Positions 37,243-46,311 of a DNA stretch of 64,000 bases are shown in pieces. A model generated the notes under the pieces. It saw nothing but the letters and a program-made list of their open reading frames with translations. It did not search any database and had not been told where the DNA came from. The stretch comes from Thalassospira sp. TSL5-1 (GTDB lineage Bacteria; Pseudomonadota; Alphaproteobacteria; Rhodospirillales; Thalassospiraceae), in contig NZ_KV880637.1 in assembly GCF_001907695.1 (NCBI RefSeq), forward strand, positions 496,001 through 560,000, in the 5' to 3' direction. Each line of letters starts with the position of its first letter. Within the stretch, counting starts at the first letter, position 1. The position numbers and the translations under genes were made by a program.

Positions 37243-37749
37243 ATGAGTGACAAAAACGCACTTGTCCCCAGCTCCGAGCGCAATACCGCCCTTGATCTGG
37301 GGGGATCAACCAAGGATTTCGTCACGGCGACAATCGGCAAGCAGATGTTTGGCATCCCGGTTTTGACCGTACAGGACGTTCTTGGCCCGCAGCGCATCAC
37401 GCGCATTCCGCTGGCACCGCCCGAAGTGGCAGGCTCGCTGAACCTGCGTGGACGCATTGTGACTGCCATTGATGTGCGCAAGCGCCTTGGCCTGCGCAAT
37501 AAGGAAGGCGATGATCCCGGAATGAGCATCGTGGTAGACCAGGGGGGCGAACTTTATAGCCTGATGGTCGACCAGGTTGGCGAGGTTCTGAGTGTGCCGC
37601 AGAACGCATTCGAGCGGAACCCGGCGACACTTGATCCGCGCTGGCGGGAGTTTTCGGACGGTATTTTCCGTCTGGAAAAGAACCTGCTGGTTATTCTTGA
37701 TGTGACCCGGCTGCTTGATTTTGCCGGGTCTGTAAAACAGGCTGGCTGA
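37243..37749 (+). CDS. cheW: Chemotaxis coupling protein CheW
   Basis: A 168-residue adaptor linking chemoreceptors to CheA. It shows the SH3-like CheW pattern: KDFVTATIGKQMFGIPVLTVQDVL, ITRIPLAPPEVAGSLNLRGRI, DVRKRLGL and the SLMVDQVGEVLSV block. The conserved NLRGRI and VDQVGEV stretches leave little doubt. An 18-residue polar extension precedes the domain. It begins 17 bases after cheA. Confidence 0.95.
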   Translation: MSDKNALVPSSERNTALDLGGSTKDFVTATIGKQMFGIPVLTVQDVLGPQRITRIPLAPPEVAGSLNLRGRIVTAIDVRKRLGLRNKEGDDPGMSIVVDQGGELYSLMVDQVGEVLSVPQNAFERNPATLDPRWREFSDGIFRLEKNLLVILDVTRLLDFAGSVKQAG

Positions 37750-37838
37750 TGCCTGTCTGTTAACGATGTTCCGGGCGCGCCCGGCGCCCGGATATTGCCG
37801 GTCGTGGCTTAACACGTAAAATTGCGAGAAGGAAATCG

Positions 37839-38204
37839 ATGAAGAGTTGTCTCGTCGTCGATGATTCAAAAGTCATCAGAATGGTGGCACGCCGTATCCT
37901 TGAGGAATTGGGATTCGAGGTTGTCGAAGCCGAAGATGGTATGGAAGCCCTTGAGAAGTGCCTGTCGGATATGCCTGACGCGGTACTGCTTGATTGGAAC
38001 ATGCCGGTAAAAAGCGGTATAGAATTCCTCCGGGATTTGCGTGCGGCACCGGGAGGGGATGAACCCGTTGTTGTGTTCTGCACCACGGAAAATGACCTGG
38101 AGCATATTCAGGAAGCCATTACCGCCGGGGCAAACGAATACATCATGAAGCCCTTTGATAGCGAGATCATCCAGGCCAAGTTTGAACAGGTTGGCCTGAT
38201 CTGA
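37839..38204 (+). CDS. cheY: Chemotaxis response regulator CheY
   Basis: A single-domain receiver of 121 residues. Acidic pocket CLVVDDSKVIRMVARRIL, phosphoacceptor Asp in AVLLDWNMPVKSGIEFL near residue 52, Thr in VVFCTTEND and Lys in YIMKPFDS. The strong AAGGA site precedes the ATG. It presumably binds FliM at the flagellar switch; phosphate would come from the hybrid CheA. No cheZ-type phosphatase is encoded nearby. Confidence 0.95.
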   Translation: MKSCLVVDDSKVIRMVARRILEELGFEVVEAEDGMEALEKCLSDMPDAVLLDWNMPVKSGIEFLRDLRAAPGGDEPVVVFCTTENDLEHIQEAITAGANEYIMKPFDSEIIQAKFEQVGLI

Positions 38205-38268
38205 TCCTTGTGGCCGCGACTTCGCTTTGGGCGTTGCGGCCTTCTGACCAAGCGGGAACATCGTACCT

Positions 38269-40053
38269 GTGGAACAAAACCACATCGATCCACCATACAA
38301 AGTCCTGATTGTTGATGATTCGGCAATTGTACGCGGGCTTGTTGCGCGTATGCTGCAAGATGATTCTGATATCGAGGTTGTCGGTTCTGTTGCGAACGGA
38401 GAAGACGCCCTTGCGGTGATGCGCGACGGTGGCGTTGAAGCGGTCGTTCTCGATATTGAGATGCCGGTCATGGACGGATTGACGGCCCTGCCGAAAATTC
38501 TGGAGATTGATCCCACCGTGCGTGTGATCATGGCCTCGACCCTGACCAAGCGAAATGCCGATATCAGTTTCAAGGCGATGACCCTGGGGGCTGTGGATTA
38601 CATTCCCAAGCCCTCATCGGCCAAGGATATCAATGTTGGCTCGGGCTTTCGCACCGAACTGGTTGATAAGGTCAAGGCGTGGTCCGAACAGCGTCGCAAG
38701 ATGCTGGAGCAGGCCAGTGCTTTTGACGAGAGTGACGAATTCGACGAAGACGTCGCACCGCTCGAGGCCCCGGTTTCGCATCCCGAACGGGATGAACCGG
38801 GTGCAACGGTGGCCCCTGATACGGGGAATGTTGCCGGTGATGAGCCTGTTTCGGGGGCGTCTACGCCGCCCGAGGGGGATGCCGGCGACCATGACGGGGC
38901 AAAACCGTTCCGTGCCGAAATGTCGCTTGAACATCAGGTTTTGCAAAAACCGGGACGGATTCAGCGTAAACGCTTTACGGCGGAGTTGCGCCCCCGTCCG
39001 ATGCAGCAGCCAATGCAACACCAGCCCATGCGCCCGCAAGTGCGGCCGATGCCGGCAGACCCGGCAGTTGCACGCGATGGTGGCCTTGCTGCCAAGCCGG
39101 GCATGGTGGCACATGTGCGTGACCCGGGCCGTTTGATCGAGGAAGCGGCGGTTGCTGCCAAAAAGGCCGGAATTACCGGTGTTGCTTCCGGAGGGCCTGC
39201 ATCGTCCTCTGCAGGCAAAGTACAGGGCGGGGCCAAACCTGAAACAGGTCGGCCCGGTGCGGGTGCATCTGCTGCATCAGGTGCGCGTCCGGCGGGCGAT
39301 GCCAAGGCGCGTGCAGCTGCGCAAACCCGCGAGGCAGCCCCCACGCGCCGGGCAGAGCCGCATCCGGCCCGCCCCAAAGAGGAACGTGCCAAACGGGCGC
39401 TGGTTGCGGGTAATGCCCCGGCACCTGCACGTCGCGGGCGTTCGCAGGGGCAGGTGACACTGCTGCCGGAAAAACATGTCAATGTCGAAGCGATTGCCAT
39501 TGGAAGCTCCACCGGCGGTCCGCAGGCCTTGTTTGAAGTGTTACGCGGGCTTGTTGGTGTGCGTCAGCCCATTTTTATTACCCAGCACATGCCTGCGACA
39601 TTCACCACCATTCTGGCCGAGCACATCACCCGGTTGACCGGGCTTAAATGCGGCGAGGGTGTAAATGGTGAGCCGGTTCAGCCCGGAAGGGTTTATCTTG
39701 CGCCCGGCGATTACCATATGGTGATCGAGGGACGGGGGAATAATCGTAAAATTGCCCTGAACCAGAATCCGCCCGAGAATTTCTGTCGCCCGTCGGTGGA
39801 CCCGATGTTGCGCAGCCTGGTGGAAAGCTATGGGGGCAATATGCTGACAATCATCCTGACCGGAATGGGCCAGGATGGTATGCTGGGCGGGCGCAATGTT
39901 GTTGCCGCAGGCGGCATGGTGGTTGCACAGGATGAAGCAACCAGCGTGGTGTGGGGAATGCCCGGTGCTGCTGCCCATGCGGGAATTTGTTCCGCAATAC
40001 TGCCGATAGGGGGCATTGCCCCTTACGTGAAAAAATTTGCCGGAGGTCGTTAA
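38269..40053 (+). CDS. cheB: Chemotaxis methylesterase CheB with very long linker
   Basis: A 594-residue CheB, starting with GTG. The receiver covers about residues 8-130 (LIVDDSAIVRGLVARML, LDIEMPVMDGLTALP, DYIPKPSS), and the methylesterase about 405-590 with catalytic Ser in AIGSSTGGPQAL, His in ITQHMP and Asp in GMGQDGMLG. Between them lies about 250 residues of Pro/Ala/Gln/Arg-rich sequence where ordinary CheB has a 20-40 residue linker. It overlaps no gene and is followed after six bases by cheR, whose ribosome binding site lies in its last codons. Confidence 0.95.
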   Translation: MEQNHIDPPYKVLIVDDSAIVRGLVARMLQDDSDIEVVGSVANGEDALAVMRDGGVEAVVLDIEMPVMDGLTALPKILEIDPTVRVIMASTLTKRNADISFKAMTLGAVDYIPKPSSAKDINVGSGFRTELVDKVKAWSEQRRKMLEQASAFDESDEFDEDVAPLEAPVSHPERDEPGATVAPDTGNVAGDEPVSGASTPPEGDAGDHDGAKPFRAEMSLEHQVLQKPGRIQRKRFTAELRPRPMQQPMQHQPMRPQVRPMPADPAVARDGGLAAKPGMVAHVRDPGRLIEEAAVAAKKAGITGVASGGPASSSAGKVQGGAKPETGRPGAGASAASGARPAGDAKARAAAQTREAAPTRRAEPHPARPKEERAKRALVAGNAPAPARRGRSQGQVTLLPEKHVNVEAIAIGSSTGGPQALFEVLRGLVGVRQPIFITQHMPATFTTILAEHITRLTGLKCGEGVNGEPVQPGRVYLAPGDYHMVIEGRGNNRKIALNQNPPENFCRPSVDPMLRSLVESYGGNMLTIILTGMGQDGMLGGRNVVAAGGMVVAQDEATSVVWGMPGAAAHAGICSAILPIGGIAPYVKKFAGGR

Positions 40054-40059
40054 CACAAG

Positions 40060-41361
40060 ATGTTGAAGCCGGAAGACTTTGATTTCGTCAGCAAATTGAT
40101 CAAATCCCGCTCGGGCCTTGTCCTGACGCAGGATAAGTTCTATTTGCTCGAAAGCCGGCTCATGCCGATTGCGCGCAAGCGTGGTCTGAAGGACCTTGGC
40201 GAGTTGATCGGGGCACTGCGCGGCATGGATCGCACGCTGATTGAAGATGTGGTCGAAGCCATGACCACCAATGAATCATTCTTCTTTCGCGATACCAAGC
40301 CGTTCGATCAGTTCCGCCATGTGGTGTTACCCCACATGATCAAGGCGCGGGCAAGCAAACGCCATTTGCGTATCTGGTGTGCAGCGGCCTCTTCGGGGCA
40401 GGAGCCCTATTCCCTGGCGATGATCCTGCAGGATTTTGCCAGCCAGCTTGCGGGATGGCGGATCGAGATTATCGGGACCGACATTTCGCGCGAAATTCTT
40501 AACAAGGCGCGTGCCGGGCTGTATTCGCAATTTGAAGTTCAGCGCGGCCTGCCCATCGCACTTCTGGTCAAGCATTTCCAGAAGGCCGACGATATGTGGC
40601 AGATTTCGTCGGAATTGCGCTCCAAGGTGCAATATCGCGAATATAACCTGCTTGAGGACCTCAAGCCGCTGGGTCAGTTTGACGTGGTTTATTGCCGCAA
40701 CGTTCTGATCTATTTTGACCAGCCGACCAAAACCGACGTGCTTTCGCGTATTGCTGCGCAAATGCCCGATGACGGTTTTCTGTTCCTGGGTGGGGCGGAA
40801 ACGGTGCTGGGGATTTCGGACAAGTTCAAACCGCTTATCCGCCAGCGCGGCATTTATCAGCTTAACCGCCCTGGCGCACCGGATGTGGATGTGTCCGAAC
40901 TGGAAAAGGTTCAGGCAGGGGGCAGTGCCGCTGCGAGTGCGGGGGCAGGTGGCTTTGCTTTTCCCAAACCCAAGGCAATGCAAACCGGCGCTGGCAGCAC
41001 ACCGGCATCATCTGCCGGGGCAGCCGGCACGACGGCCCGTCCGGCCAGCAGCACCACAACATCGTCAACGACAACGCCGCGCAGCAGCTTTGGCACCAGC
41101 AATACCACAGGGGGCACCGGCAGCACATATAGCCGCCCGTCAACCACCGGTGGGGCCGGCACATCGCGTTATGGTACGGGCAGTACCGGGAATACTGGCA
41201 GCAGCAGTTCGTCGGACCGTGCCAGCACCTATCAGCGGCCCGCACGCCCGGCCAGCACGGATGGCACTGGCAGTACGTATTCGTCGACACGGCCGACCAC
41301 GCCATCATCATCAACGTTTGGCCGCACTTACCCGCGCAAACCCGATGATAAAAAGGACTAA
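40060..41361 (+). CDS. cheR: Chemotaxis methyltransferase CheR with low-complexity tail
   Basis: SAM-dependent glutamate methyltransferase for chemoreceptors. The catalytic part spans residues 1-270: an N-terminal helical domain, FFRDTKPFDQF, LRIWCAAASSGQEPYSLAM (SAM motif I), and FDVVYCRNVLIYFD. From about 285 to the end (433) the protein is a Ser/Thr/Gly/Pro-rich tail with repeats such as GTGSTY and SSTTT, likely disordered. No TPR domain is present. GGAGG sits 12 bases before the ATG, inside cheB. Last gene of the operon. Confidence 0.95.
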   Translation: MLKPEDFDFVSKLIKSRSGLVLTQDKFYLLESRLMPIARKRGLKDLGELIGALRGMDRTLIEDVVEAMTTNESFFFRDTKPFDQFRHVVLPHMIKARASKRHLRIWCAAASSGQEPYSLAMILQDFASQLAGWRIEIIGTDISREILNKARAGLYSQFEVQRGLPIALLVKHFQKADDMWQISSELRSKVQYREYNLLEDLKPLGQFDVVYCRNVLIYFDQPTKTDVLSRIAAQMPDDGFLFLGGAETVLGISDKFKPLIRQRGIYQLNRPGAPDVDVSELEKVQAGGSAAASAGAGGFAFPKPKAMQTGAGSTPASSAGAAGTTARPASSTTTSSTTTPRSSFGTSNTTGGTGSTYSRPSTTGGAGTSRYGTGSTGNTGSSSSSDRASTYQRPARPASTDGTGSTYSSTRPTTPSSSTFGRTYPRKPDDKKD

Positions 41362-41393
41362 CTAATGATTTTAACGGGTGAAGCCGCCCTGAC

Positions 41394-41432
41394 AACGAAA
41401 ACGCCCGGCGACAAACCGGGCGTTTTCGTTTG
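41394..41432 (+). terminator. Intrinsic terminator of the che operon
   Basis: A long perfect stem (AACGAAAACGCCCGG with CCGGGCGTTTTCGTT) with a seven-base loop, 33 bases after the cheR stop. Confidence 0.92.
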
Positions 41433-41478
41433 TGTGCAGTGCTTTAAAGAGGTTTGTCTTTAAGGAGTTATTCGCACA

Positions 41479-41515
41479 AAAACACCCCGCAGCCGGCCTG
41501 GTTGCGGAGTGTTTT
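41479..41515 (-). terminator. Terminator of ctrA
   Basis: Stem AAAACAC-CCGCA with TGCGG-GTGTTTT around one mismatch; read leftward it ends in a T-rich tract. It lies 53 bases after the ctrA stop. Confidence 0.75.
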
Positions 41516-41567
41516 GCGAAACGATACAGCAATGGCAGCAGGGGAACCGCGTTAGCTTAACCTGGTC

Positions 41568-42269
41568 TTAGGCCGCTGCATGCGCGCTGTTGCTGTCAGG
41601 GTCGCGCAGCACATATCCGCGCCCCCAAACCGTGTGAATGTAATTGTCGCCATCCGTTGCTGACTGGATTTTTTTGCGCAGTTTGCAAACGAAGACGTCA
41701 ATGATTTTGAGTTCGGGTTCGTCCATGCCGCCATAAAGGTGGTTGAGGAACATTTCCTTGGTCAGGGTCGTACCCTTGCGCAGCGACAGCAATTCCAGAA
41801 TGCCATATTCCTTACCCGTCAGATGTAGCGGTGATCCGGCCACATCCACCGTGCGGGCATCGAGATTGACATGCAATTTGCCCGTGGCAATGACCGACTG
41901 GGCATGCCCCTTGGACCGGCGCACAATCGCCTGGATACGGGCCAGCAGTTCGGTTTTGTCAAATGGTTTGGTCAGATAGTCATCCGCGCCAAAGCCAAGG
42001 CCTTTGACCTTGTCTTCGGTTTCGGTCAGGCCCGACAGAATCAGAACCGGCGTTTCCACCCGCGCATCGCGCAGGCGACGCAAAACCTCGTAGCCGTCAA
42101 TATCGGGCAACATCAGGTCGAGCAAAATAATATCGTAATCATATAATTTACCGATCTCCAGGCCGTCTTCGCCCAGGTCGGTGGTATCTACAACCATGCC
42201 TTCGGATTTCAGCATAAGTTCAATGCTGTCCGACATGGCGTCATCGTCTTCTACAAGCAGCACCCGCAT
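41568..42269 (-). CDS. ctrA: Cell-cycle response regulator CtrA
   Basis: A 233-residue OmpR-class regulator. The receiver (1-120) has [19 protein letters not shown], phosphoacceptor Asp51 in [16 protein letters not shown] and Lys in [10 protein letters not shown]. The winged helix (125-225) ends with [12 protein letters not shown] and [13 protein letters not shown]. The sequence pattern is that of CtrA, including [18 protein letters not shown]. In Rhodospirillales CtrA mainly controls motility and is not essential. It points away from fliI-fliJ, and its relay partner chpT is 7 kb away. The end lacks the usual Caulobacter-type AA proteolysis signal in exact form but does end in AHAAA, which could be recognised by ClpXP. 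Confidence 0.95.
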   Translation of the reverse strand: MRVLLVEDDDAMSDSIELMLKSEGMVVDTTDLGEDGLEIGKLYDYDIILLDLMLPDIDGYEVLRRLRDARVETPVLILSGLTETEDKVKGLGFGADDYLTKPFDKTELLARIQAIVRRSKGHAQSVIATGKLHVNLDARTVDVAGSPLHLTGKEYGILELLSLRKGTTLTKEMFLNHLYGGMDEPELKIIDVFVCKLRKKIQSATDGDNYIHTVWGRGYVLRDPDSNSAHAAA

Positions 42270-42661
42270 TTTCCGCTCCGCTCCGTTACCATGTTCCGCA
42301 ATAAATTTGGTTTTTTATCCGGACTGTCCCGGCTATGCCCCAACAGCAGCCGTATCGTGGGATTTTTCCCGTTTCTTTAACGATACGTTGCTTTGCGACT
42401 CGTGGCAAGCACACGAGTCGCTATTTGTTAACTTTTTTACTGTCATATTGTTCCCGTCATGACCAAACAAAGATTTAACAGAGTGTTAGGTTGTCTTGCC
42501 TAGGCCAAAACTTTGGCGGCAATACGGCTGTATTGGCTTACTGGCTTTGTAAAAAATCGTATCTCCCCTTATATTAGGAACAGTACGCGGCATTTTCCAC
42601 CCCGCGTCGCGTTTTCCAAACGCCCGACACCCTTCACGACGACTTTAAATAAAAGGCCCCC
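42270..42661. promoter_or_regulatory. Divergent ctrA / fliI regulatory region with a CtrA-like half-perfect box
   Basis: A 392-base AT-rich gap between divergent ctrA and fliI, with no gene. At 42475-42489 it contains TTAA-N7-TTAG, one base off the CtrA consensus TTAA-N7-TTAA. TTAA tracts at 42376 and 42428 lack a correctly spaced partner. Autoregulation of ctrA and CtrA control of fliI are therefore plausible; promoters were not resolved. Confidence 0.4.
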
Positions 42662-44122
42662 ATGTTTCAGATTGGCAAAAATATCATCGCCGACCTTCGC
42701 CGTGTTCCCGATTACTGGGTCGTTGGCCGGGTAACGGCGGTTTTGGGCCTGCTGGTTGAAATTGGCGGTGTTGAAGGGGCGCTCTCGATTGGGGATCGCT
42801 GCAAGGTGGTGAAACGCGATGGCGAAGCGGTGATTTGCGAAGTTGTCGGCTTTCGCAGCGAACGGGCCCTGTTAATGCCGTTTGGCGCACTGGACGGGAT
42901 CGGCATTGGCTGCGAGGTGGAACTGGCCGACACCCAGCCGCAAATTTACCCCGATGAAGGCTGGCTGGGGCGCGTGATCAATGCCTTTGGCGAACCGGTT
43001 GATGGCAAAGGCCCGTTGCCGCAGGGCAATGCGCCGTACCCTATTCGCCGTACCCCGCCCTCGGCCCATACCCGCCAGCGGGTTTCAGGCAAGCTGGATT
43101 TGGGGGTGCGGGCGATGAATACGTTTCTGACCTGTTGCCGTGGCCAGCGTATGGGCATTTTCGCCGGCTCCGGTGTTGGTAAATCCAGTATCCTGTCGAT
43201 GATGACGCGCCATACCACATCCGATGTTTCCGTCGTGGGGCTGATCGGGGAACGTGGCCGCGAAGCGCGTGAATTTATCGAGGATGATTTGGGCGAAGAG
43301 GGGCTGCGTCGCTCCGTCGTGGTGGTGGCAACATCGGACGAACCACCCCTGATGCGCCGCCAGGCCGCCTATATGACAATGGCGGTTTCGGAATTTTTCC
43401 GCGACCGGGGCCGGGATGTGCTGTGCATGATGGATTCCGTCACTCGTTTTGCCATGGCACAGCGTGAAATCAGCCTTTCTGTCGGGGAACCTCCGGCATC
43501 CAAGGGCTATACCCCCACCGTTTTTGCCGAACTGCCCCGTTTGCTCGAACGGGCGGGGCCCGGCGGGCCGGGGCAGGGATCGATCACCGGGCTGTTTACC
43601 GTGCTGGTGGATGGCGATGACCATAACGAACCGATTTCCGATGCCGTGCGTGGTATTTTAGATGGGCATGTGGTGCTGGACCGCTCTATTGCCGAACAGG
43701 GGCGGTATCCGGCGATCAATATTTTGCGCAGCGTGTCGCGCACCATGCCGGGCTGCAACAATGAATATGAAAATCAGATTGTGCGCCGCGCCCGGCAATT
43801 GCTGGCAACCTACGATGATATGGCTGAACTGATCCGCCTGGGGGCCTATCGCCGGGGGACGGACCCGAAGGTGGATGAAGCCATCCATTATTTCCCGTTG
43901 ATCGAGGAATTTTTAAGCCAGCGCAAAAATGAATGCACCCGCCTGGCCGATGGTTATGCCGATTTGGCCCGCAGGCTGGATATGGCCCCGGTTGAAGATG
44001 GCAATGCCCAGGTTGCGGGCAATACTGGCGGGCAGGGTTATCGTCCGGCAGGCGGGATTAACAGCCAGTCCGGCCAGCATCAAACCGACCTTAATGCTGC
44101 CAAACGGGCGTTGGGCGGATAA
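42662..44122 (+). CDS. fliI: Flagellar export ATPase FliI
   Basis: A 486-residue F1-beta-like ATPase that energises flagellar type III export. Walker A is [13 protein letters not shown] near residue 178, then [21 protein letters not shown], Walker B region [18 protein letters not shown], and the catalytic block [18 protein letters not shown] 45-residue Gly/Gln-rich tail extends past the usual end. fliJ follows after 87 bases, a normal pairing. fliH and other export genes lie 18 kb to the right. Confidence 0.95.
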   Translation: MFQIGKNIIADLRRVPDYWVVGRVTAVLGLLVEIGGVEGALSIGDRCKVVKRDGEAVICEVVGFRSERALLMPFGALDGIGIGCEVELADTQPQIYPDEGWLGRVINAFGEPVDGKGPLPQGNAPYPIRRTPPSAHTRQRVSGKLDLGVRAMNTFLTCCRGQRMGIFAGSGVGKSSILSMMTRHTTSDVSVVGLIGERGREAREFIEDDLGEEGLRRSVVVVATSDEPPLMRRQAAYMTMAVSEFFRDRGRDVLCMMDSVTRFAMAQREISLSVGEPPASKGYTPTVFAELPRLLERAGPGGPGQGSITGLFTVLVDGDDHNEPISDAVRGILDGHVVLDRSIAEQGRYPAINILRSVSRTMPGCNNEYENQIVRRARQLLATYDDMAELIRLGAYRRGTDPKVDEAIHYFPLIEEFLSQRKNECTRLADGYADLARRLDMAPVEDGNAQVAGNTGGQGYRPAGGINSQSGQHQTDLNAAKRALGG

Positions 44123-44209
44123 GGCAGGGAAGATTCTTAAATCGGGCTGTTTTTACCCGGTTGATACCGGGTTAGGGCACAATTGTGCGGCAAGGAGAAA
44201 GGCCGGGAA

Positions 44210-44638
44210 ATGGCCAAGGATTTTAAGGCGCTGGTGCGGGTGCGTAAATGGGCGCTGGATGAAAAACAGCGTGAATTGGGCGAAATGCTGCGCGTGGCGG
44301 AGCATTTGAAACAAGAGCGCCAGGAACTGGAGCGTGCCGTGAAGGCCGAGCAAAAGGTGGCAGCAGAAAACCCGCAAACTGCCGGTTTTGCCTATGGCAA
44401 TTTTGCCAGTGCGATTATCCGGGAGCGCGAGGCACTGGAACAGCAGATCAAGGCGCAGGAAGACAAAATTGATGCCTTTCGCGATCAGGTTGCCCAGGCC
44501 TTCAAGGATATGAAAACCGCCGAAATTTCCGAACGCAACCGGATTGCCGCCTTGCGCGCCGAGGAAGAGCGCAAGGAGCAGGAAACCCTGGATGAAATTG
44601 GTGCCCGTGCCGCGACCCGCAAGGACGGGCTGATGTAA
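44210..44638 (+). CDS. fliJ: Flagellar export chaperone/stalk protein FliJ
   Basis: A 142-residue protein that is one long antiparallel coiled coil (heavy Glu/Lys/Arg/Gln content, heptads through residues 10-125). It opens with AKDFKALVRVRKWALDEKQRELG, as in alphaproteobacterial FliJ. FliJ sits in the central pore of the FliI hexamer, like the gamma subunit of F1. The ATG at 44210 follows AAGGAG at 15 bases and GGCCGGG closer. Placement right after fliI supports the call. Confidence 0.85.
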   Translation: MAKDFKALVRVRKWALDEKQRELGEMLRVAEHLKQERQELERAVKAEQKVAAENPQTAGFAYGNFASAIIREREALEQQIKAQEDKIDAFRDQVAQAFKDMKTAEISERNRIAALRAEEERKEQETLDEIGARAATRKDGLM

Positions 44639-44699
44639 TAGCTGTCCTTCTTGGGGTAGGGGCAGGTGTAATAAGGCGCAGAGTGGGCAGTGGTGTTGT

Positions 44700-45191
44700 T
44701 TATTTGCTTTCAAGCGCCAGATCATGGCCGGTGGTAATGCCGGTAATGTGGCAAAGCTGGTCCGGGGTAAGCTGGAAAACGCTGCTGGGTGTGCCTGCGG
44801 CCAGCCAGATGGACGGTTTTGCCAACAGTTTTTCATCAATCAGCGTGCGCAGGGTATTGGCATGGCCAAAGGGCGGCACGCCGCCAATGGCATAGCCGGT
44901 ATGGGTGCGAACCTGGGCGGCATCGGCCTTGCCAATTGGCTCGCCAATAATGGCCTTGACCTTTTTTTCACAGACCCGGTCGGCGCCATTCATAATAATC
45001 AGGATCGGTTCCTGACTGTTTTTGGCCTGAAACACCAGCGATTTGCCAATATCGCTTATGTCGCTGCCAACAGCTGCTGCCGCATCGGCGGCAGAACGGG
45101 TGCCAGCAGGAAATTCCAAAACATCAATATCGGTCAAACCGGCATTTTCAAAGGCGGCAGCAAGGCGTGCAGGCGGCGTTATTTTTTTCAT
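44700..45191 (-). CDS. YbaK/EbsC-family aminoacyl-tRNA deacylase
   Basis: A 163-residue YbaK/ProX-type domain that hydrolyses misacylated tRNA (Cys/Ala-tRNA-Pro in the best-studied members). Signatures are IGKSLVFQA, PILIIMNGADRVCEKKV, VRTHTGYAIGGVPPFGH (the conserved GGVPPFGH loop) and SSVFQLTPDQL near the end. The ATG at 45191 is used; a GTG just before it is also in frame. It converges on fliJ with a 61-base gap and has no operon partner. Confidence 0.9.
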   Translation of the reverse strand: MKKITPPARLAAAFENAGLTDIDVLEFPAGTRSAADAAAAVGSDISDIGKSLVFQAKNSQEPILIIMNGADRVCEKKVKAIIGEPIGKADAAQVRTHTGYAIGGVPPFGHANTLRTLIDEKLLAKPSIWLAAGTPSSVFQLTPDQLCHITGITTGHDLALESK

Positions 45192-45682
45192 CACGGGTTC
45201 GCTGTGTTTTGATATGGGAATGTAAAGGCGGCGCTTTGGGGCCTCGCCTGATGTTTATCGGGTTACGCTAAGGTTAAAAAGGCCCGCTTTTCAAGACTTT
45301 CTTGGTTGTGCGCCTTAAGACACAGTCGATCAATACACGCCGTTTTACCCCGGGCGACTCTATGATGGCAGACGGGACGATAAACCTGAAGTCATTCCAG
45401 GCATGTCAATTAACCCGCGCTTTGGGATAATTCTGATTTTCTTGCCGATTGAAAAGGGCGGTATTTTCTGGCTGGTTTTGCCGGTTATTCTTATTTTCTT
45501 GCGATTATTCTGGCCTTCAAGGTGTGATAATGATAATACTTCTCATGTTCTTTGGGGGCGTTGTTTCCAAAATCCTTCCTTTTCTGCCCCCATTTCAAAA
45601 TTTGTAACACGTCGTTATCACCCTCGGTCTGGGGCTGATTGCCTGTTGGCATTTGGCTTCATCGTATGAAGGAATGTGCGTT
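45192..45682. other. Intergenic region upstream of the iron uptake group
   Basis: A 491-base stretch without a convincing gene; an open frame at 45403-45669 has no family resemblance. It is AT-rich in its second half and contains the Fur box at 45526-45544. No FTR1 permease or remnant of one is present here. Confidence 0.5.
45526..45544 (+). promoter_or_regulatory. Fur box upstream of iron uptake genes
   Basis: GATAATGATAATACTTCTC matches the first 13 bases of the 19-base Fur consensus exactly and 16 of 19 overall. It lies 140 bases before the P19-like gene and probably overlaps the -10 region. Confidence 0.7.
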
Positions 45683-46240
45683 ATGAAATTCAAAGCCCCC
45701 TGGATTGCCAGGATTGGTGCTGCCGGTCTAGGTGTGTCTGCCTTTTTGATGTCCCTGCCTGCCCAGGCCCTGGAATATCCGATTGGGAAACCCCAAGAAG
45801 GGGGCGGTTTGGAAGTGGCGGCCGTTTATTTGCAGCCGATTACGATGGAACCCAAGGGTATCATGCGCCCGGCGGATAAATCCGATGTGCATCTTGAGGC
45901 TGATATTCACGCTCTTGCTGATAATAAAAACGGCCTGGCCGAAGGCGAATGGGCGCCATACCTGCAGGTCGGCTATACCCTGACCAGACTTGATGATGGC
46001 AAAACGGAATCTGGCATGCTGATGCCGATGGTTGCCAATGATGGGCCGCATTATGGCGACAATGTCAAATTGATGGGGCCGGGCAAATACCGGCTGACGC
46101 TCGATGTTGCACCGCCGTCGGCTGACTCGAAATTTGGGCGGCACATTGACAAGGAAACCGGCGTTGCGCCGTGGTTCAAGCCGTTCAAAAAGGACTATGA
46201 ATTTGTCTTTGCCGGTATTGGCAAAAAGGGCGGTTACTAA
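45683..46240 (+). CDS. P19/FtrA-like periplasmic iron-binding protein
   Basis: A 185-residue secreted protein of the Tpd/P19 family (also FetP, FtrA), which binds ferrous iron and copper in the periplasm. The signal peptide ends in LPAQALEYPIG near residue 30. Metal-site blocks are VYLQPITMEPKGIM, KSDVHLEADIHAL and MLMPMVANDGPHYGDNVKL, with the Met and His residues typical of the family. The ATG at 45683 follows AAGGA. First of a group with cupredoxin and polyferredoxin genes; a Fur box lies upstream. A terminator-like hairpin after it may keep downstream expression lower. Confidence 0.9.
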   Translation: MKFKAPWIARIGAAGLGVSAFLMSLPAQALEYPIGKPQEGGGLEVAAVYLQPITMEPKGIMRPADKSDVHLEADIHALADNKNGLAEGEWAPYLQVGYTLTRLDDGKTESGMLMPMVANDGPHYGDNVKLMGPGKYRLTLDVAPPSADSKFGRHIDKETGVAPWFKPFKKDYEFVFAGIGKKGGY

Positions 46241-46249
46241 CAGGTTCGT

Positions 46250-46283
46250 AAAGCTGGCGTATATCAGATGCGCCAGCTTTTTC
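46250..46283 (+). terminator. Terminator or attenuating hairpin between P19-like and cupredoxin genes
   Basis: A ten-bp stem (AAAGCTGGCG with CGCCAGCTTT) with an 11-base loop and TTTTT, ten bases after the P19-like stop. Since the next genes follow within 30 bases, partial termination is likely. Confidence 0.8.
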
Positions 46284-46311
46284 CGCATATTTGGCAATCA
46301 GGGAAGCAGGC

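Noticed and set aside
41557..41571. TTAA-N7-TTAG matching a CtrA box
   Set aside because: It overlaps the ctrA stop codon at the 3' end and precedes no gene in either direction, so it is probably chance.
45403..45669. Possible small membrane protein upstream of the P19-like gene
   Set aside because: Only the first third is hydrophobic, the rest has no protein-like composition, it has no ribosome site and it crosses the Fur box.
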